In this document: positions 1 to 7,790 of the stretch, one piece after another
Position numbering within the stretch: the first letter of the stretch is position 1
Layout of the letters: the number at the start of each line of letters is the position of its first letter
Assembly: GCF_022230925.1 (NCBI RefSeq)
Contig: NZ_JAKKFH010000030.1
Location: 1-64,000, forward strand
From: Micromonospora alfalfae
GTDB taxonomy: Bacteria > Actinomycetota > Actinomycetes > Mycobacteriales > Micromonosporaceae
Length of the DNA stretch: 64,000 nucleotides
Direction of reading: 5' to 3'
Notes under the pieces: generated by a model
Database searches by the model: none
Told to the model about the DNA's origin: nothing
Seen by the model: the letters and a program-made list of their open reading frames with translations, nothing else
Made by a program: the position numbers and the translations under genes

Positions 1-1
1 G

Positions 2-248
2 GCGGTGGTTACGCCTATGGCCAGCGTCCGCAACCTTGAGGTTTCCACCTCGCTTCGCGGTGTCCGACTCTGACGTCTGGGAGTCCGTAGCCATCCAAGC
101 GCCCTACCTCCGGGTGCCAGACCTGCCGCATTTCCGCCGCGACCGAGCAGGACCCCAAACTCGTCGTCGGAACTAGCTGTGCGCCGGCTGCCGGCGATGT
201 CGGGCTCCACTTGATGCGTTACGGATCGCTGTCACTTGATCTGTAACA
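2..248. repeat. Left arm of a large inverted repeat
   Basis: Position i pairs with position 523-i from 2/521 inward to 248/275, without a mismatch in the stretches I aligned. The arms are 247 bp with a 26-bp spacer (249-274). The arm contains the 3' end of an HNH gene and an inner 50-bp tip with two units ending in ATCAAGTG, which resembles the multi-site end of a transposon. The copies could be two insertions in opposite orientation or an assembly fold-back. Confidence 0.9.
3..176 (+). pseudogene. 3' end of a second HNH-nuclease gene copy, cut by the window edge
   Basis: The frame open from the left edge encodes the last 57 residues of the same HNH protein that is complete on the minus strand at 347-1216, ending in ...TRRRN and TAG. 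It lies in the left arm of the palindrome, so the two copies run tail to tail. From position 2 inward the arms agree wherever I compared them; at position 1 they differ (G here where the other copy has A). Whether the gene is complete beyond the window cannot be seen. Confidence 0.7.
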
Positions 249-274
249 CGTCCGGCTAGACGATCATGGATGGA

Positions 275-521
275 TGTTACAGATCAAGTGACAGCGATCC
301 GTAACGCATCAAGTGGAGCCCGACATCGCCGGCAGCCGGCGCACAGCTAGTTCCGACGACGAGTTTGGGGTCCTGCTCGGTCGCGGCGGAAATGCGGCAG
401 GTCTGGCACCCGGAGGTAGGGCGCTTGGATGGCTACGGACTCCCAGACGTCAGAGTCGGACACCGCGAAGCGAGGTGGAAACCTCAAGGTTGCGGACGCT
501 GGCCATAGGCGTAACCACCGC
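275..521. repeat. Right arm of the large inverted repeat
   Basis: Reverse complement of 2-248. It begins with TGTTACAGATCAAGTG at 275 and runs through the stop codon and C-terminal codons of the minus-strand HNH gene. At position 522 identity ends, or meets a mismatch, exactly where the left copy meets the window edge, so the true extent of the duplication is unknown. Confidence 0.9.
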
Positions 522-1216
522 TCTGGGTCTCGCTCTTGAGCCGGCGTGCCTGGCCCGTTCACAGTGTGGACCAACAGAGAGAGCTCGCGAAAGGTCAGAT
601 TTGTCCGGAGTGCGTTCCGAATCTCACCGTGGTTCCACGGCAGATCGCGGTGGCGAATGTCTATCTTGGCCTGAAGGATGTCGAAGTTTCGCAGGCCCGA
701 GTGCCGACCGATCCAGATTGAACTGTCCGGCGGCGGCAACAGCTGCGTACGTAGGTAAAGATAGAGCTTGCTCTGTTGACTGACACTGCTCGCACTCAGC
801 TCGCGCATCCAGGCGGTCTTGACGGCCCATGTCGCAAGCCGCGCAGCGTCGTCCGGCTCAATGGTCGTTACTTGCCGAACAGAGGCAGCGTCCATGAGTG
901 GCACCAGCAAAGTGCGAGCCTGCATCTCTAGCCGGCTCATCCAGCCGTTGTTGCAGGTTCCCCAAACCTCGCGGGTAGTCATACTGAGTACCGAGCCAGG
1001 TTGCTCGACTGTGATGGTAGGCAGCTCGGTGAAAGTCTCCCTGTCGGTTTGACCGAAGCCGTACGAATGGGTTGATCGCCGTGGCTCAAGCTCTCCCGCG
1101 TATGGGCGCAGCCACTGAGGCCATACGTGCTTCTTTGAGAAACCGCTGGTGCTGCCACAGAAAGCGCACGAGCTCGACGTTCCTGCCTTGGACTTCCTCT
1201 GCTTCACCGATGCCAC
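347..1216 (-). CDS. HNH-type endonuclease
   Basis: A protein of about 289 aa from the GTG at 1216, which starts VASVKQRK; an upstream in-frame ATG at 1303 would add 29 Arg-rich residues that overlap the rep fragment, so I prefer the GTG. Near the N-terminus it has CAFCG followed by KKHVWPQW, the CxxC...H-x-W/P-x-W arrangement of a large actinobacterial HNH nuclease group. No other domain is recognised in the remaining ~230 residues. It splits an integrative element: its 5' end abuts a truncated replication-initiator gene. A second copy lies in inverted orientation at the window edge. Nuclease activity is inferred from the motif; the target is unknown. Confidence 0.6.
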   Translation of the reverse strand: MASVKQRKSKAGTSSSCAFCGSTSGFSKKHVWPQWLRPYAGELEPRRSTHSYGFGQTDRETFTELPTITVEQPGSVLSMTTREVWGTCNNGWMSRLEMQARTLLVPLMDAASVRQVTTIEPDDAARLATWAVKTAWMRELSASSVSQQSKLYLYLRTQLLPPPDSSIWIGRHSGLRNFDILQAKIDIRHRDLPWNHGEIRNALRTNLTFRELSLLVHTVNGPGTPAQERDPERWLRLWPASATLRFPPRFAVSDSDVWESVAIQAPYLRVPDLPHFRRDRAGPQTRRRN

Positions 1217-1254
1217 CCTTGTCAAGCGGCGTAGACGGCGGTGGCGTCGTCGCT

Positions 1255-1581
1255 GCCACCCTCGGCGGCAACCGCGACTGGCAACACCTCCGACGCTGGG
1301 CACACATGCTCGGCTTCGGCGGCCACTTCCTCACCAAAAGCCGCCGCTACTCCACCACCTTCCGCATCCTGCGCGACGCCCGCGTCATCTGGCGACGCAC
1401 CGAAACCGGCCACGAATACGCCGACCAAACCGAGGACGAGACGACGCTCATCATCGGCCTGCTCACCTACACCGGCTCCGGATGGCGCACCACCGGAGAC
1501 GCACTGCTCGCCAACACCGCCGCCGCCATGGCCCGCGAGAGGCGCGAGGTAGCCCGCGAGGAGTTCGCCGCCGTGGCCTGA
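1255..1581 (+). pseudogene. C-terminal remnant of a RepSA-like replication initiator
   Basis: The frame encodes LRRWAHMLGFGGHFLTKS followed by RRYSTTF, the signature C-terminal block of the rolling-circle replication initiators of pSAM2-type actinomycete elements, and ends in ARERREVAREEFAAVA. The N-terminal three quarters, including the catalytic tyrosine region, is missing, replaced by the HNH insertion upstream. It directly precedes xis and int, which is the normal rep-xis-int order. With rep gone this element should not replicate autonomously after excision. Confidence 0.75.
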
Positions 1582-1648
1582 CCGCCCACCGATTTCGCCG
1601 TCAAGACCGGCTTGACGGTCGACCGCCGATCCGAGGAGAGGTAGCCCA

Positions 1649-1867
1649 TTGCCCACCACCCTGACCGCACCCGAGAGAAAGGCGCTCTACCGCATCCCCG
1701 AAGCCATGACCATGCTCAGCCTGTCCCGCTCCGTGATCTACGAACAGATCCGCGCCGGCCGACTGCGCACCGTCCGACAAGGCCGCACCCGCCTCGTCCC
1801 CGACACCGCCATCACCGCCTACGTCGACCTGCTCGAACACGAAGCACAGAAAGGAGGTACCCGATGA
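1649..1867 (+). CDS. xis: Excisionase (helix-turn-helix, MerR/Xis-like)
   Basis: A 72-aa protein from a TTG start preceded by GAGGAGAGG. It contains YRIPEAMTMLSLSRSVIYEQI and GRLRTVRQGRTRLVP, the winged-helix excisionase fold used as recombination directionality factor in actinomycete elements. Its stop overlaps the integrase start (ATGA), so the two are translationally coupled. Role: bends attachment-site DNA and biases the integrase towards excision. Since the rep gene upstream is truncated, whether the module is still active is unclear. Confidence 0.85.
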   Translation: MPTTLTAPERKALYRIPEAMTMLSLSRSVIYEQIRAGRLRTVRQGRTRLVPDTAITAYVDLLEHEAQKGGTR

Positions 1868-2997
1868 CCACCCGCCGCGCCCGAGGAGAAGGCGGCCTGC
1901 ACTGGGACGAGTCCCGGCAACGCTGGATCGCCACCATCACCGTCGGCTACACCCCAGCCGGCAAACGCATCGTGCGCAAAGGCAGCGGCAAAACCAAGAC
2001 CGAAGCCCGCGCCAAACTGCGGGAGAAAATCCGCGACTACGAAGACGGCCTCGCCCTGGTCCAAGACGGACACACCGTGGTCGACGCTCTCACCGACTGG
2101 CTCACCTACGGCCTGAGCAACCAGTCCGAGAGCACGAAGACCAACTACGCCATCCTTGTGCGCTCCCACATCATCAGCGGCCTCGGCGCGAGGAAGCTGC
2201 GAGATCTCAGCGCTACCGACGTCGACCGCTGGCTCATGGGCAAAGCCCAACACCTGAGCACCCGCACTTTGCGGCTCCTCCACTCGCTGCTCAACCGCGC
2301 AGTCAATCGGGCCATGGCGCGGGACAAGGTCAAACGCAACGTTGTGGCACTCTGCGAAGTGCCCACAGGTCGCGGCGGCCGTCCCTCGAAATCGCTGACG
2401 CTCGACCATGCCAAGGCGCTTCTCATCGCTGCCGAGAGCAGCTCGTTGCACGCCTACATCGTCGTCTCACTGCTGACCGGCGCTCGCACCGAGGAACTGC
2501 GAGCCCTCACCTGGTCACACGTCGACCTCGCCGGCAAGCCGGACAACGATCCCCCGGTGCCGCCATCCATTCAGGTCTGGCGCACGGTCCGCGCCGATGG
2601 AGACACCAAGACCAAGAAGTCGCGTCGCACCCTGGCCTTGCCTGCCCGGTGCGTCACCGCGCTCACCACCCACCACGAGCGCCAAGGCCAGCCTGCCGCT
2701 GACCGTCTCGTCTTCGCCTCTGCCGCCGGCACGGCCCTCGATCGGCACAACGTGCTTCGGGCCTTCCGCCCTGTCGTCGTCAAAGCGGGCCTCGACCCGC
2801 GCGACTGGACCCCCCGCGAACTGCGGCACAGCTTCGTGTCCCTACTGTCGGACAGCGGCATGAGCCTTGAACAGATCGCGGACCTCTGCGGCCACTCCGG
2901 TACGACGGTCACCGAGAGCGTCTACCGGCACCAACTACGGCCGGTGCTCCTGGGCGGCGCAGTCGCCATCGACCGGATCTTCGACGCTGAGGCGTAG
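1864..2997 (+). CDS. int: Tyrosine site-specific integrase
   Basis: A 377-aa protein. Residues ~1-65 form an arm-DNA-binding (AP2-like) domain with GEGGLHWDESRQRW; ~70-155 form a SAM-like core-binding domain; the C-terminal half is catalytic. Catalytic elements seen: Arg in LLTGARTEELRAL, Lys in KTKKSRRT, RELRHSF (the usual first His of HxxR is Arg), LCGHSG and the nucleophile Tyr in ESVYRH. It sits 69 bp from the tRNA-Pro 3'-end remnant at 3066-3100, so that is its likely attachment site. The site next to it is a hybrid att remnant, consistent with an integrated or partly deleted element. Confidence 0.93.
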   Translation: MTTRRARGEGGLHWDESRQRWIATITVGYTPAGKRIVRKGSGKTKTEARAKLREKIRDYEDGLALVQDGHTVVDALTDWLTYGLSNQSESTKTNYAILVRSHIISGLGARKLRDLSATDVDRWLMGKAQHLSTRTLRLLHSLLNRAVNRAMARDKVKRNVVALCEVPTGRGGRPSKSLTLDHAKALLIAAESSSLHAYIVVSLLTGARTEELRALTWSHVDLAGKPDNDPPVPPSIQVWRTVRADGDTKTKKSRRTLALPARCVTALTTHHERQGQPAADRLVFASAAGTALDRHNVLRAFRPVVVKAGLDPRDWTPRELRHSFVSLLSDSGMSLEQIADLCGHSGTTVTESVYRHQLRPVLLGGAVAIDRIFDAEA

Positions 2998-3026
2998 TCA
3001 CTCAGTTAGTCACCCAGGTACGACAA

Positions 3027-3058
3027 AGGGGCCGTCTCGATCTTTCGAGATGGCCCCT
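3027..3058 (-). terminator. Hairpin beside the tRNA-Pro att remnant
   Basis: Arms 3027-3040 and 3045-3058 pair, with one wobble, around a short loop. A similar hairpin stands in the same place at 28078-28106, and a perfect one stands beside the intact tRNA at 45827-45872. Elements inserting into tRNA 3' ends commonly supply such a terminator for the restored tRNA. Confidence 0.6.
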
Positions 3059-3059
3059 C

Positions 3060-3100
3060 ACCTGCGTCGGGACGGCCGGATTCGAACCGACGACCCCTTG
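3060..3100 (-). other. tRNA-Pro 3'-end att-site remnant (att1)
   Basis: The sequence is the reverse complement of the T-arm and acceptor 3' half of tRNA-Pro. It is identical over 41 bp to 28112-28152 and over about 35 bp to the intact tRNA gene at 45878-45912. After CCCCTTG the sequence leaves the tRNA (TTACC instead of ACCCCC). It adjoins the integrase at 1864-2997, marking an old element boundary. Confidence 0.85.
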
Positions 3101-3230
3101 TTACCGACAGTGATCGGCCGAAGCTTGTCATTGTCTGCCGAAAGTGAGCGCTGAGCTGGGAGACAGCGACGGACGTTCATCGCCCCTTGTCACCCTTCGT
3201 CAACGACTGGGCGGGGTTTTCGGGGGGTAA
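3101..3230. repeat. Att-arm-like repeat, copy 1 of 4
   Basis: Starts GTTACC, has CTTGTCATTG about 27 bp on, several TTGTCA-type boxes, and ends GGTTTTCGGGGGGTAA. Related sequences of 127-133 bp occur at 9009-9141, 15037-15167 and 24230-24362. Copy 1 lies directly against the tRNA-Pro att remnant, so I read all four as attachment-site arms left by serial insertions. Confidence 0.75.
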
Positions 3231-3304
3231 ACCGGGGGTCCCCACACTGAATCCCGCCAAGGTCTGATCGCTTCCTCTGGTCCTGTCACCGTGTCGCGCC
3301 CGCC

Positions 3305-3715
3305 TCACGGCATGGGTGCTGACCGAATCTGTGGCAGCCCTTCCGCCGTCAGCGCGACCGTCACCGGAACCTCACGTGGCAGCGCGTTCTCGATGCTGTC
3401 CCGCAACGACCGGTGCACAGGGCATTCGCACGACGACTGCAGCGGATCCGAACACCGGGCAAGAGCAGCCGTCAACCGTTGAACCCCGTCGGCGGCGACC
3501 GGCCACGACCAGTCCATGTCCCACGGCTCCTCCCACGGCTGATGGAAGCAATCATGATCGAAGTACACGAGAAGGCCAGCCCCACACTGCGGGCAGGCGA
3601 ATAGGCTCCTCCAGCGGTAGTTGACCTGGTGCCCGGGAGCACCGTGCGCCACGCCCCAACTGCCGATACGAACAACGGTGCGCTGGTCCGCTCGACACCC
3701 GACGCAGATGCGCAT
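3305..3715 (-). CDS. Zinc-ribbon protein of unknown function
   Basis: A 136-aa protein from the ATG at 3715, preceded by GGAGGAGGG, which decides this start over an upstream one. It has CVGC near the N-terminus, ACPQCG in the middle and CECPVHRSL near the C-terminus, suggesting two zinc-binding ribbons, and no membrane segment. A diverged, truncated copy of the last ~40 codons lies at 9232-9361 beside copy 2 of the att-like repeat, so the gene tail and the repeat were duplicated together. Function unknown. Confidence 0.6.
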   Translation of the reverse strand: MRICVGCRADQRTVVRIGSWGVAHGAPGHQVNYRWRSLFACPQCGAGLLVYFDHDCFHQPWEEPWDMDWSWPVAADGVQRLTAALARCSDPLQSSCECPVHRSLRDSIENALPREVPVTVALTAEGLPQIRSAPMP

Positions 3716-4165
3716 GGCTAACCCTCCTCCACCATCCGGCGACTTCCACCGCAGAGATCGACGCAATCACCAGCGCCGTCAACCAGCAGCGCACAGCGTG
3801 TCAAGAAAGGCAAGACATCGACGCGATCATGCACCGATACGGGTACCAGTAGCGGGTAGTCGCGAGGATGGCTACCCCGCCTCGATCACGTAAGTCCTGT
3901 TCACCTTTCGGGAGAGTCGGGCTTCGACTCCGTGACCGCCTTGCCGGGGGTGGTAAGCACGGCTCACGCTGACGCATCGTCAACAGTTTTGTTGATGGCC
4001 CGCCCATGTGGACCCGGCCCTGACACGCTCGGCCCCCAGCACAGCCGTGACGGTCCTCTGATCTCGGGTCGAACCCAGACCGGAAGCGGGGTGCGGCTCC
4101 TCGATCCCAACGCGGTGGTGCTCATGTCGAAGAAGGTGCGTCCGCGTTCCGGCGTTGAGGTGCGA
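3716..4165. other. Intergenic stretch without a supported gene
   Basis: 450 bp between two minus-strand genes. Open frames here are short, have no plausible ribosome-binding site and resemble nothing. I see no strong hairpin or repeat. Confidence 0.5.
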
Positions 4166-4738
4166 TTAACCGATATCCCAGGACGCGAGGTAGGTCCCGC
4201 ATCGCAGGCATTGGAACAGATACGCGGTGGGCTCACCATGGCGGTCGAGCCGGTGCAGGAACTCCTCGGTTTCCTCGGGTGAACAGCCGAGTTGCCGGTG
4301 TCCTGCGCGGAGCATGTTCAGTGCGTCCGGATGAGGTTCGAGATCGGGATAGCCGGCCGGGCCGAAGAAGGCCGCGCCATCGTCGCAGTGATAGAGCCAC
4401 GACTGCTGCTGCCAACCGGTGAAGCCGGGGGTGCGGCGAGTGATCTCCTCAGTCACATGCTGCGGCACACTGTCAGGCACGTCGACTGCGTCGCTGAACT
4501 CGGCAGGCATCTCCAGAATGTCACTGCCATCCGTGGTGGCGGCAACACCGCCGAGTGCCCTGGAAGCCGCACCGGAGTAGATACAGTGCAAGCATAGGCT
4601 CTCGGTCTGCCTGCCGTAGATCGGTCCCTTGTAGCGGGTTTGCCGAAGCTGACCGCAGACGCTGCATTCGTGCTCGATTCGCACCGCCGAGCCCGTTGCC
4701 AAGGGATCAGGGTGGTAACGAAATACCGGCTCGGTCAC
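4166..4738 (-). CDS. CbrC family (UPF0167) protein
   Basis: A 190-aa protein opening with FRYHPDPLATGS, then ECSVCGQLRQTRYKGPIYG and LCLHCIYSGAAS, the paired CxxC arrangement and spacing of the CbrC/UPF0167 family. The C-terminal half contains FTGWQQQSWLYHCDD and FQCLRCGTYLASWD, also family features. CbrC in E. coli is linked to colicin E2 tolerance; the molecular role is not established. It stands alone in the island, followed by an IS5 remnant. Confidence 0.82.
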   Translation of the reverse strand: MTEPVFRYHPDPLATGSAVRIEHECSVCGQLRQTRYKGPIYGRQTESLCLHCIYSGAASRALGGVAATTDGSDILEMPAEFSDAVDVPDSVPQHVTEEITRRTPGFTGWQQQSWLYHCDDGAAFFGPAGYPDLEPHPDALNMLRAGHRQLGCSPEETEEFLHRLDRHGEPTAYLFQCLRCGTYLASWDIG

Positions 4739-4883
4739 CGGCCCATCATGCCAACTGATGGCCGGCCCCGACGACGACTGTTGCTTCCTACCGCCTCTCG
4801 CTCGCCCTCAGGCAGAACTGGAGCACGGTCGATCCGATGAGTGCGATGCCCCTCGGCTCGATCGGTTGCTACTGCCGAATCCC

Positions 4884-5560
4884 TTAGAAGGCGCGTTTCA
4901 CATCTGTGTTAGTCGGGCGGGTTGAAGGTGCGGCGTTGTTGGCAGGTGGCGGACGCGCCTCGGGTGAGGCGGTGCAGCATGCCGCCGATGACGGCCAGCG
5001 GATCATTGCCTCTGACGTGCCGGGATGGGTTTCGTAGTCGCGGGCCAGGCGGCGGTGGGCGGTGAGCCAGACCAGGGTCCGCACGACCCAGCGGCGGGGG
5101 TGCACGACGAAGCCTCGCTGGTTAGCGGGTTTGCGGACGATCTCCAGGGTGGTGCGCAGCAGGTCCCGGGTCCAGTCCACCAGGCGGCCGGCGAAGCCGG
5201 TGTCGGCGATGATGTGCCGGATCGGGGTGGCCGCGTAGGTAGCGAGCAGGGCTCCTTTGGCGCCGTCGCGGTCCTGTCAGGAGGCGGCCAGGACCCAGAC
5301 GGTGACCAGCAGGCCGAGGGTGTCGGTGACGATGAACCGCTTGCGGCCGTTGATCTTCTTGCCGGCGTCGTAGCCGCGGGTGGCGCGGGGCACGGTGTCC
5401 GCGCCCTTGACGCTCTGCGAGTCGATGATCCCCGCCGTCGGCTCCGGCTGCGGGCCATGCGCCAAGCGCACCTGCTCGCGCAACTCGGTCAGGATCCGCT
5501 CGGTCACACCCCGTCGTTTAGCCGCTTGAAGTGCGCGTACACCGCCTGTGCATGATCAGC
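4884..5560 (-). mobile_element. Decayed IS5-family transposase
   Basis: Minus-strand fragments in shifting frames encode VYAHFKRLNDG, then TERILTELREQVR, GIIDSQSVKGADT, YDAGKKINGRKRF, a transition to DTGFAGRLVDWTRDLL and ETHPGTSEAMIRW. This is the DDE order of IS5-group transposases, with the first Asp in IIDSQSVK and the second in IADTGF. The N-terminal part before VYAHFKR is missing. There is a frameshift near 5508, another near 5280, and the C-terminus also changes frame. It is not functional. Confidence 0.85.
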
Positions 5561-5640
5561 TCGCGACAGGTTTCGATGCGTTTCGGTAACAAGCTGAGCT
5601 ACATCAGTATGAAGAACATGGAGCTCACCCGGCTGCTGAT

Positions 5641-6807
5641 CTAGCCGGCGAGGATCCGGGCGACGGCGGTGCTCAGCACGCGTACGCCGCGGGTCGAGCC
5701 CGCCTCCAGCCCGGTCAGGTCGCGCACCCGGGTCAGCCGGTAGTCGAGCGTGCGCGGGTGGATGCACAGCGCGGCCGCGGTGTCGAGCCGGTTCATGTCG
5801 TGCTGGTAGTAGGCGTCCAGCGTGGCGACCAGGTCGGGGCCGGCGTCGAGTTGCGCCGCCACCACCTGGAGCCACTGCCCGACCTCCGCCAGCCGGGCCG
5901 CGCCCAGCTCGGCGAAGACGTCGGTGACCGTGTACGCGTGGCGCGGCACGGCCCGCACCGGTGCGACCTCGCTGACCTGCCGGGCCAGCGCCACGGCATC
6001 GCCGAACGCGCGCACCCGCCCAGGCGCGGTTCCGACCGCGCACGGCCGGCCGGTCATCGAGGCCACGTCGCGGGCCAGCGCGAGCCCGCGCTCGACCGCC
6101 GGCTGCCGGCCGCCCGGCGAACTGGGGATCAGCGCGACCACCTCGTGCGGCTCCGGCCAGCTCAGCGGCATCCAGTGCGTCTTCAGCAGCGCGCCGGCGA
6201 ACTCGTCCCGCGCCGCCTGGTCCGGCCCGGACGACCCGCCGGCCACCCGGACCACCGTCGCGACGACGTGGTCGGGGACCGGCATGTGCAGGCCGCGCGC
6301 CAGGACGGTCGCGCTGTCGTCGCCGGCCAGCAGCATCACCGTCAGCAGCCGCACCTGGGCGACGGTCGCCAGCGTGCGCCGCTGCCCCTCGATCCAGCCC
6401 CGGGTGTACGCGCCCTGGGCGGCCAGTCCCGCGGGAGCCAGCCAGGCGAGCGTGTGCATCGTCGCGGCGATGTCGTTCGGGCCGGCCGCCTCGTACACCT
6501 CGCGCAGCGTCAGCCGGGTGTGCACGAGCAGCACCTGCCGCTGCGCGGTCAGGGTGAGTCCCGTCTCGCCGCGCTGGCGGCCCATCGCGGCCATCAGGTC
6601 CAGATCCTGCACGTGGAACGGCGCGCTGTCCGCCGCGAGGTCGACCGTGCGCTGACGGAGGAAGACCGCGAAATCGAGCATCTCCGACCGCACCCGCGGC
6701 ATGGCCGCGAGGTTGCGGTATTCCAGCAGCTCCTCCTGGTAGGCGTCCACCGCCCGGCGGGCGTTGTCGGCCACTCGCTGCCGCCACAGGCTGAACAGAC
6801 CGCCCAT
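5641..6807 (-). CDS. PucR/CdaR-type transcriptional regulator
   Basis: About 388 aa from the ATG at 6807 (MGGLFSLWRQRV); a start at 6885 is possible but adds a basic, unlikely leader. The C-terminal ~60 residues are a PucR-family helix-turn-helix: LDAYYQHDMNRLDTAAAL, then HPRTLDYRLTRVRDLTG. The middle has the weakly conserved GGDEF-like domain of this family. It stands ~250 bp from and divergent to the secreted-protein gene at 7057, so it may regulate that gene. Its ligand is unknown. High GC and typical codon use suggest older host-like DNA within the island. Confidence 0.82.
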   Translation of the reverse strand: MGGLFSLWRQRVADNARRAVDAYQEELLEYRNLAAMPRVRSEMLDFAVFLRQRTVDLAADSAPFHVQDLDLMAAMGRQRGETGLTLTAQRQVLLVHTRLTLREVYEAAGPNDIAATMHTLAWLAPAGLAAQGAYTRGWIEGQRRTLATVAQVRLLTVMLLAGDDSATVLARGLHMPVPDHVVATVVRVAGGSSGPDQAARDEFAGALLKTHWMPLSWPEPHEVVALIPSSPGGRQPAVERGLALARDVASMTGRPCAVGTAPGRVRAFGDAVALARQVSEVAPVRAVPRHAYTVTDVFAELGAARLAEVGQWLQVVAAQLDAGPDLVATLDAYYQHDMNRLDTAAALCIHPRTLDYRLTRVRDLTGLEAGSTRGVRVLSTAVARILAG

Positions 6808-7056
6808 GCCGGTCAACGGTAATCGATGCGCTCCGGCCACGACGCCCGGTTGACGCGGACCGGACAGCCTTGCGGACATTCGCAAGAACCGGGGTACGCC
6901 GGCGACCCGGTTCTCGCAATATCACGAAGACCCGGCCACCGGCACCCTGGAACGCTTCGCCATGGACGTCGGACGACGGCCCGGCCGGGTCGGGTGCGAC
7001 CAGGTACGCGCCCCGGCATCCGCAGATCGCACAGCACTCGAGAGGTGGTTCTGGTT

Positions 7057-7527
7057 ATGACATGGCGTAGTCGACCCTCCGCCGGAGCACGATCCGGCAT
7101 TCTCCGCGCATCCAGTCTGCTGTTGGCCGCGACGGCGATGCTCGCCGCGTTCATGGCCGCACCGTCCGCGGCGGTCGCGGCACCCGCGCCGAGCGGCGAT
7201 GCGGCTGTCGCCGCCATCGGAGCCGAGCGGGCATCGGCGAGCTCCGCCGGCACGTTGAGCGTCACGACGTCGACGGCGGCCGCCGCCTCACCGGCGAAGG
7301 GCGGCGGTTTCTCGGTGATGTCGGGCTCCTGCCCGTACGCCGGGCAGTACATCGACCCGTGGCTGATCGTGTTCCAGGGCTGCACCCTCACCGGCCAGCC
7401 GACGACCGCGGTCAGCGCCCGGTGCTCCAACGGGGCCACCCTGGGCCCCGTGCACGTGCCGCCCGGCGTCTACGACATCTATGTCGACTGCTACCCGGCG
7501 TTCTTCAGCTCGCTCACGTTCATCTGA
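7057..7527 (+). CDS. Small secreted protein
   Basis: A 156-aa protein starting MTWRSRPSAGARSG, with GAGAGGTGG upstream. A signal peptide is clear: an Arg-rich start, the hydrophobic run SLLLAATAMLAAF, and AxA sites around residue 40 (AVAAPAP). The mature C-terminal ~65 residues hold four Cys (SCPYAG, GCTLTG, RCSNG, DCYPAFF), suggesting two disulfides in a small extracellular domain. The domain is not recognised. Divergent neighbour of the PucR-type regulator and followed by a strong terminator. Confidence 0.65.
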   Translation: MTWRSRPSAGARSGILRASSLLLAATAMLAAFMAAPSAAVAAPAPSGDAAVAAIGAERASASSAGTLSVTTSTAAAASPAKGGGFSVMSGSCPYAGQYIDPWLIVFQGCTLTGQPTTAVSARCSNGATLGPVHVPPGVYDIYVDCYPAFFSSLTFI

Positions 7528-7538
7528 TCGGCCCGCCC

Positions 7539-7567
7539 GGCACGGATCCCGTTGCGGGATCCGTGCC
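7539..7567. terminator. Bidirectional hairpin terminator
   Basis: Perfect 13-bp arms GGCACGGATCCCG and CGGGATCCGTGCC around a 3-nt loop. It lies between the plus-strand secreted-protein gene and the minus-strand chitinase remnant. Confidence 0.8.
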
Positions 7568-7580
7568 GGCGGTGCCGGTC

Positions 7581-7672
7581 TCAGGGCAGCGCGTCCAGGT
7601 ACGGGCCGACCGTGTTGGCGAAGCGGTTGCCGTTCCTCACGTCCCAGTTGACCGACCAGGTCATCGCGCCGC
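7581..7672 (-). pseudogene. C-terminal remnant of a GH18 chitinase
   Basis: The minus-strand frame ending at 7581 reads GAMTWSVNWDVRNG then RFANTVGPYLDALP and stop. It closely resembles the end of secreted actinobacterial family-18 chitinases (last beta strand with the conserved Trp). Upstream it is cut by an IS5-type fragment, so only about 30 codons of the gene remain. Confidence 0.65.
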
Positions 7673-7760
7673 AGGACCGACAACGGTCGGCCGCGTCTGT
7701 CGACCGCGAGGTGGATCTTCGTGCTCGGCCCGCCCGCGGGATCGACCGATGCCCTAAAGG
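7673..7760 (-). mobile_element. IS5-family transposase fragment
   Basis: The minus strand encodes STQSFRASVDPAGGPSTKIH then LAVDRRGRPLS, the region just before the DDE core of IS5-type transposases. Nothing more of the element is visible on either side. It forms the breakpoint of the chitinase remnant. Confidence 0.6.
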
Positions 7761-7790
7761 ACTGGGTGGACACGCCCTGCGTGTTGGGGC

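Noticed and set aside
5504..6925. A 473-codon minus-strand frame overlapping the PucR-type gene
   Set aside because: Its Arg/Ala/Gly-rich product is a shifted-frame shadow of the regulator, except for the last ~15 codons, which belong to the IS5 remnant.
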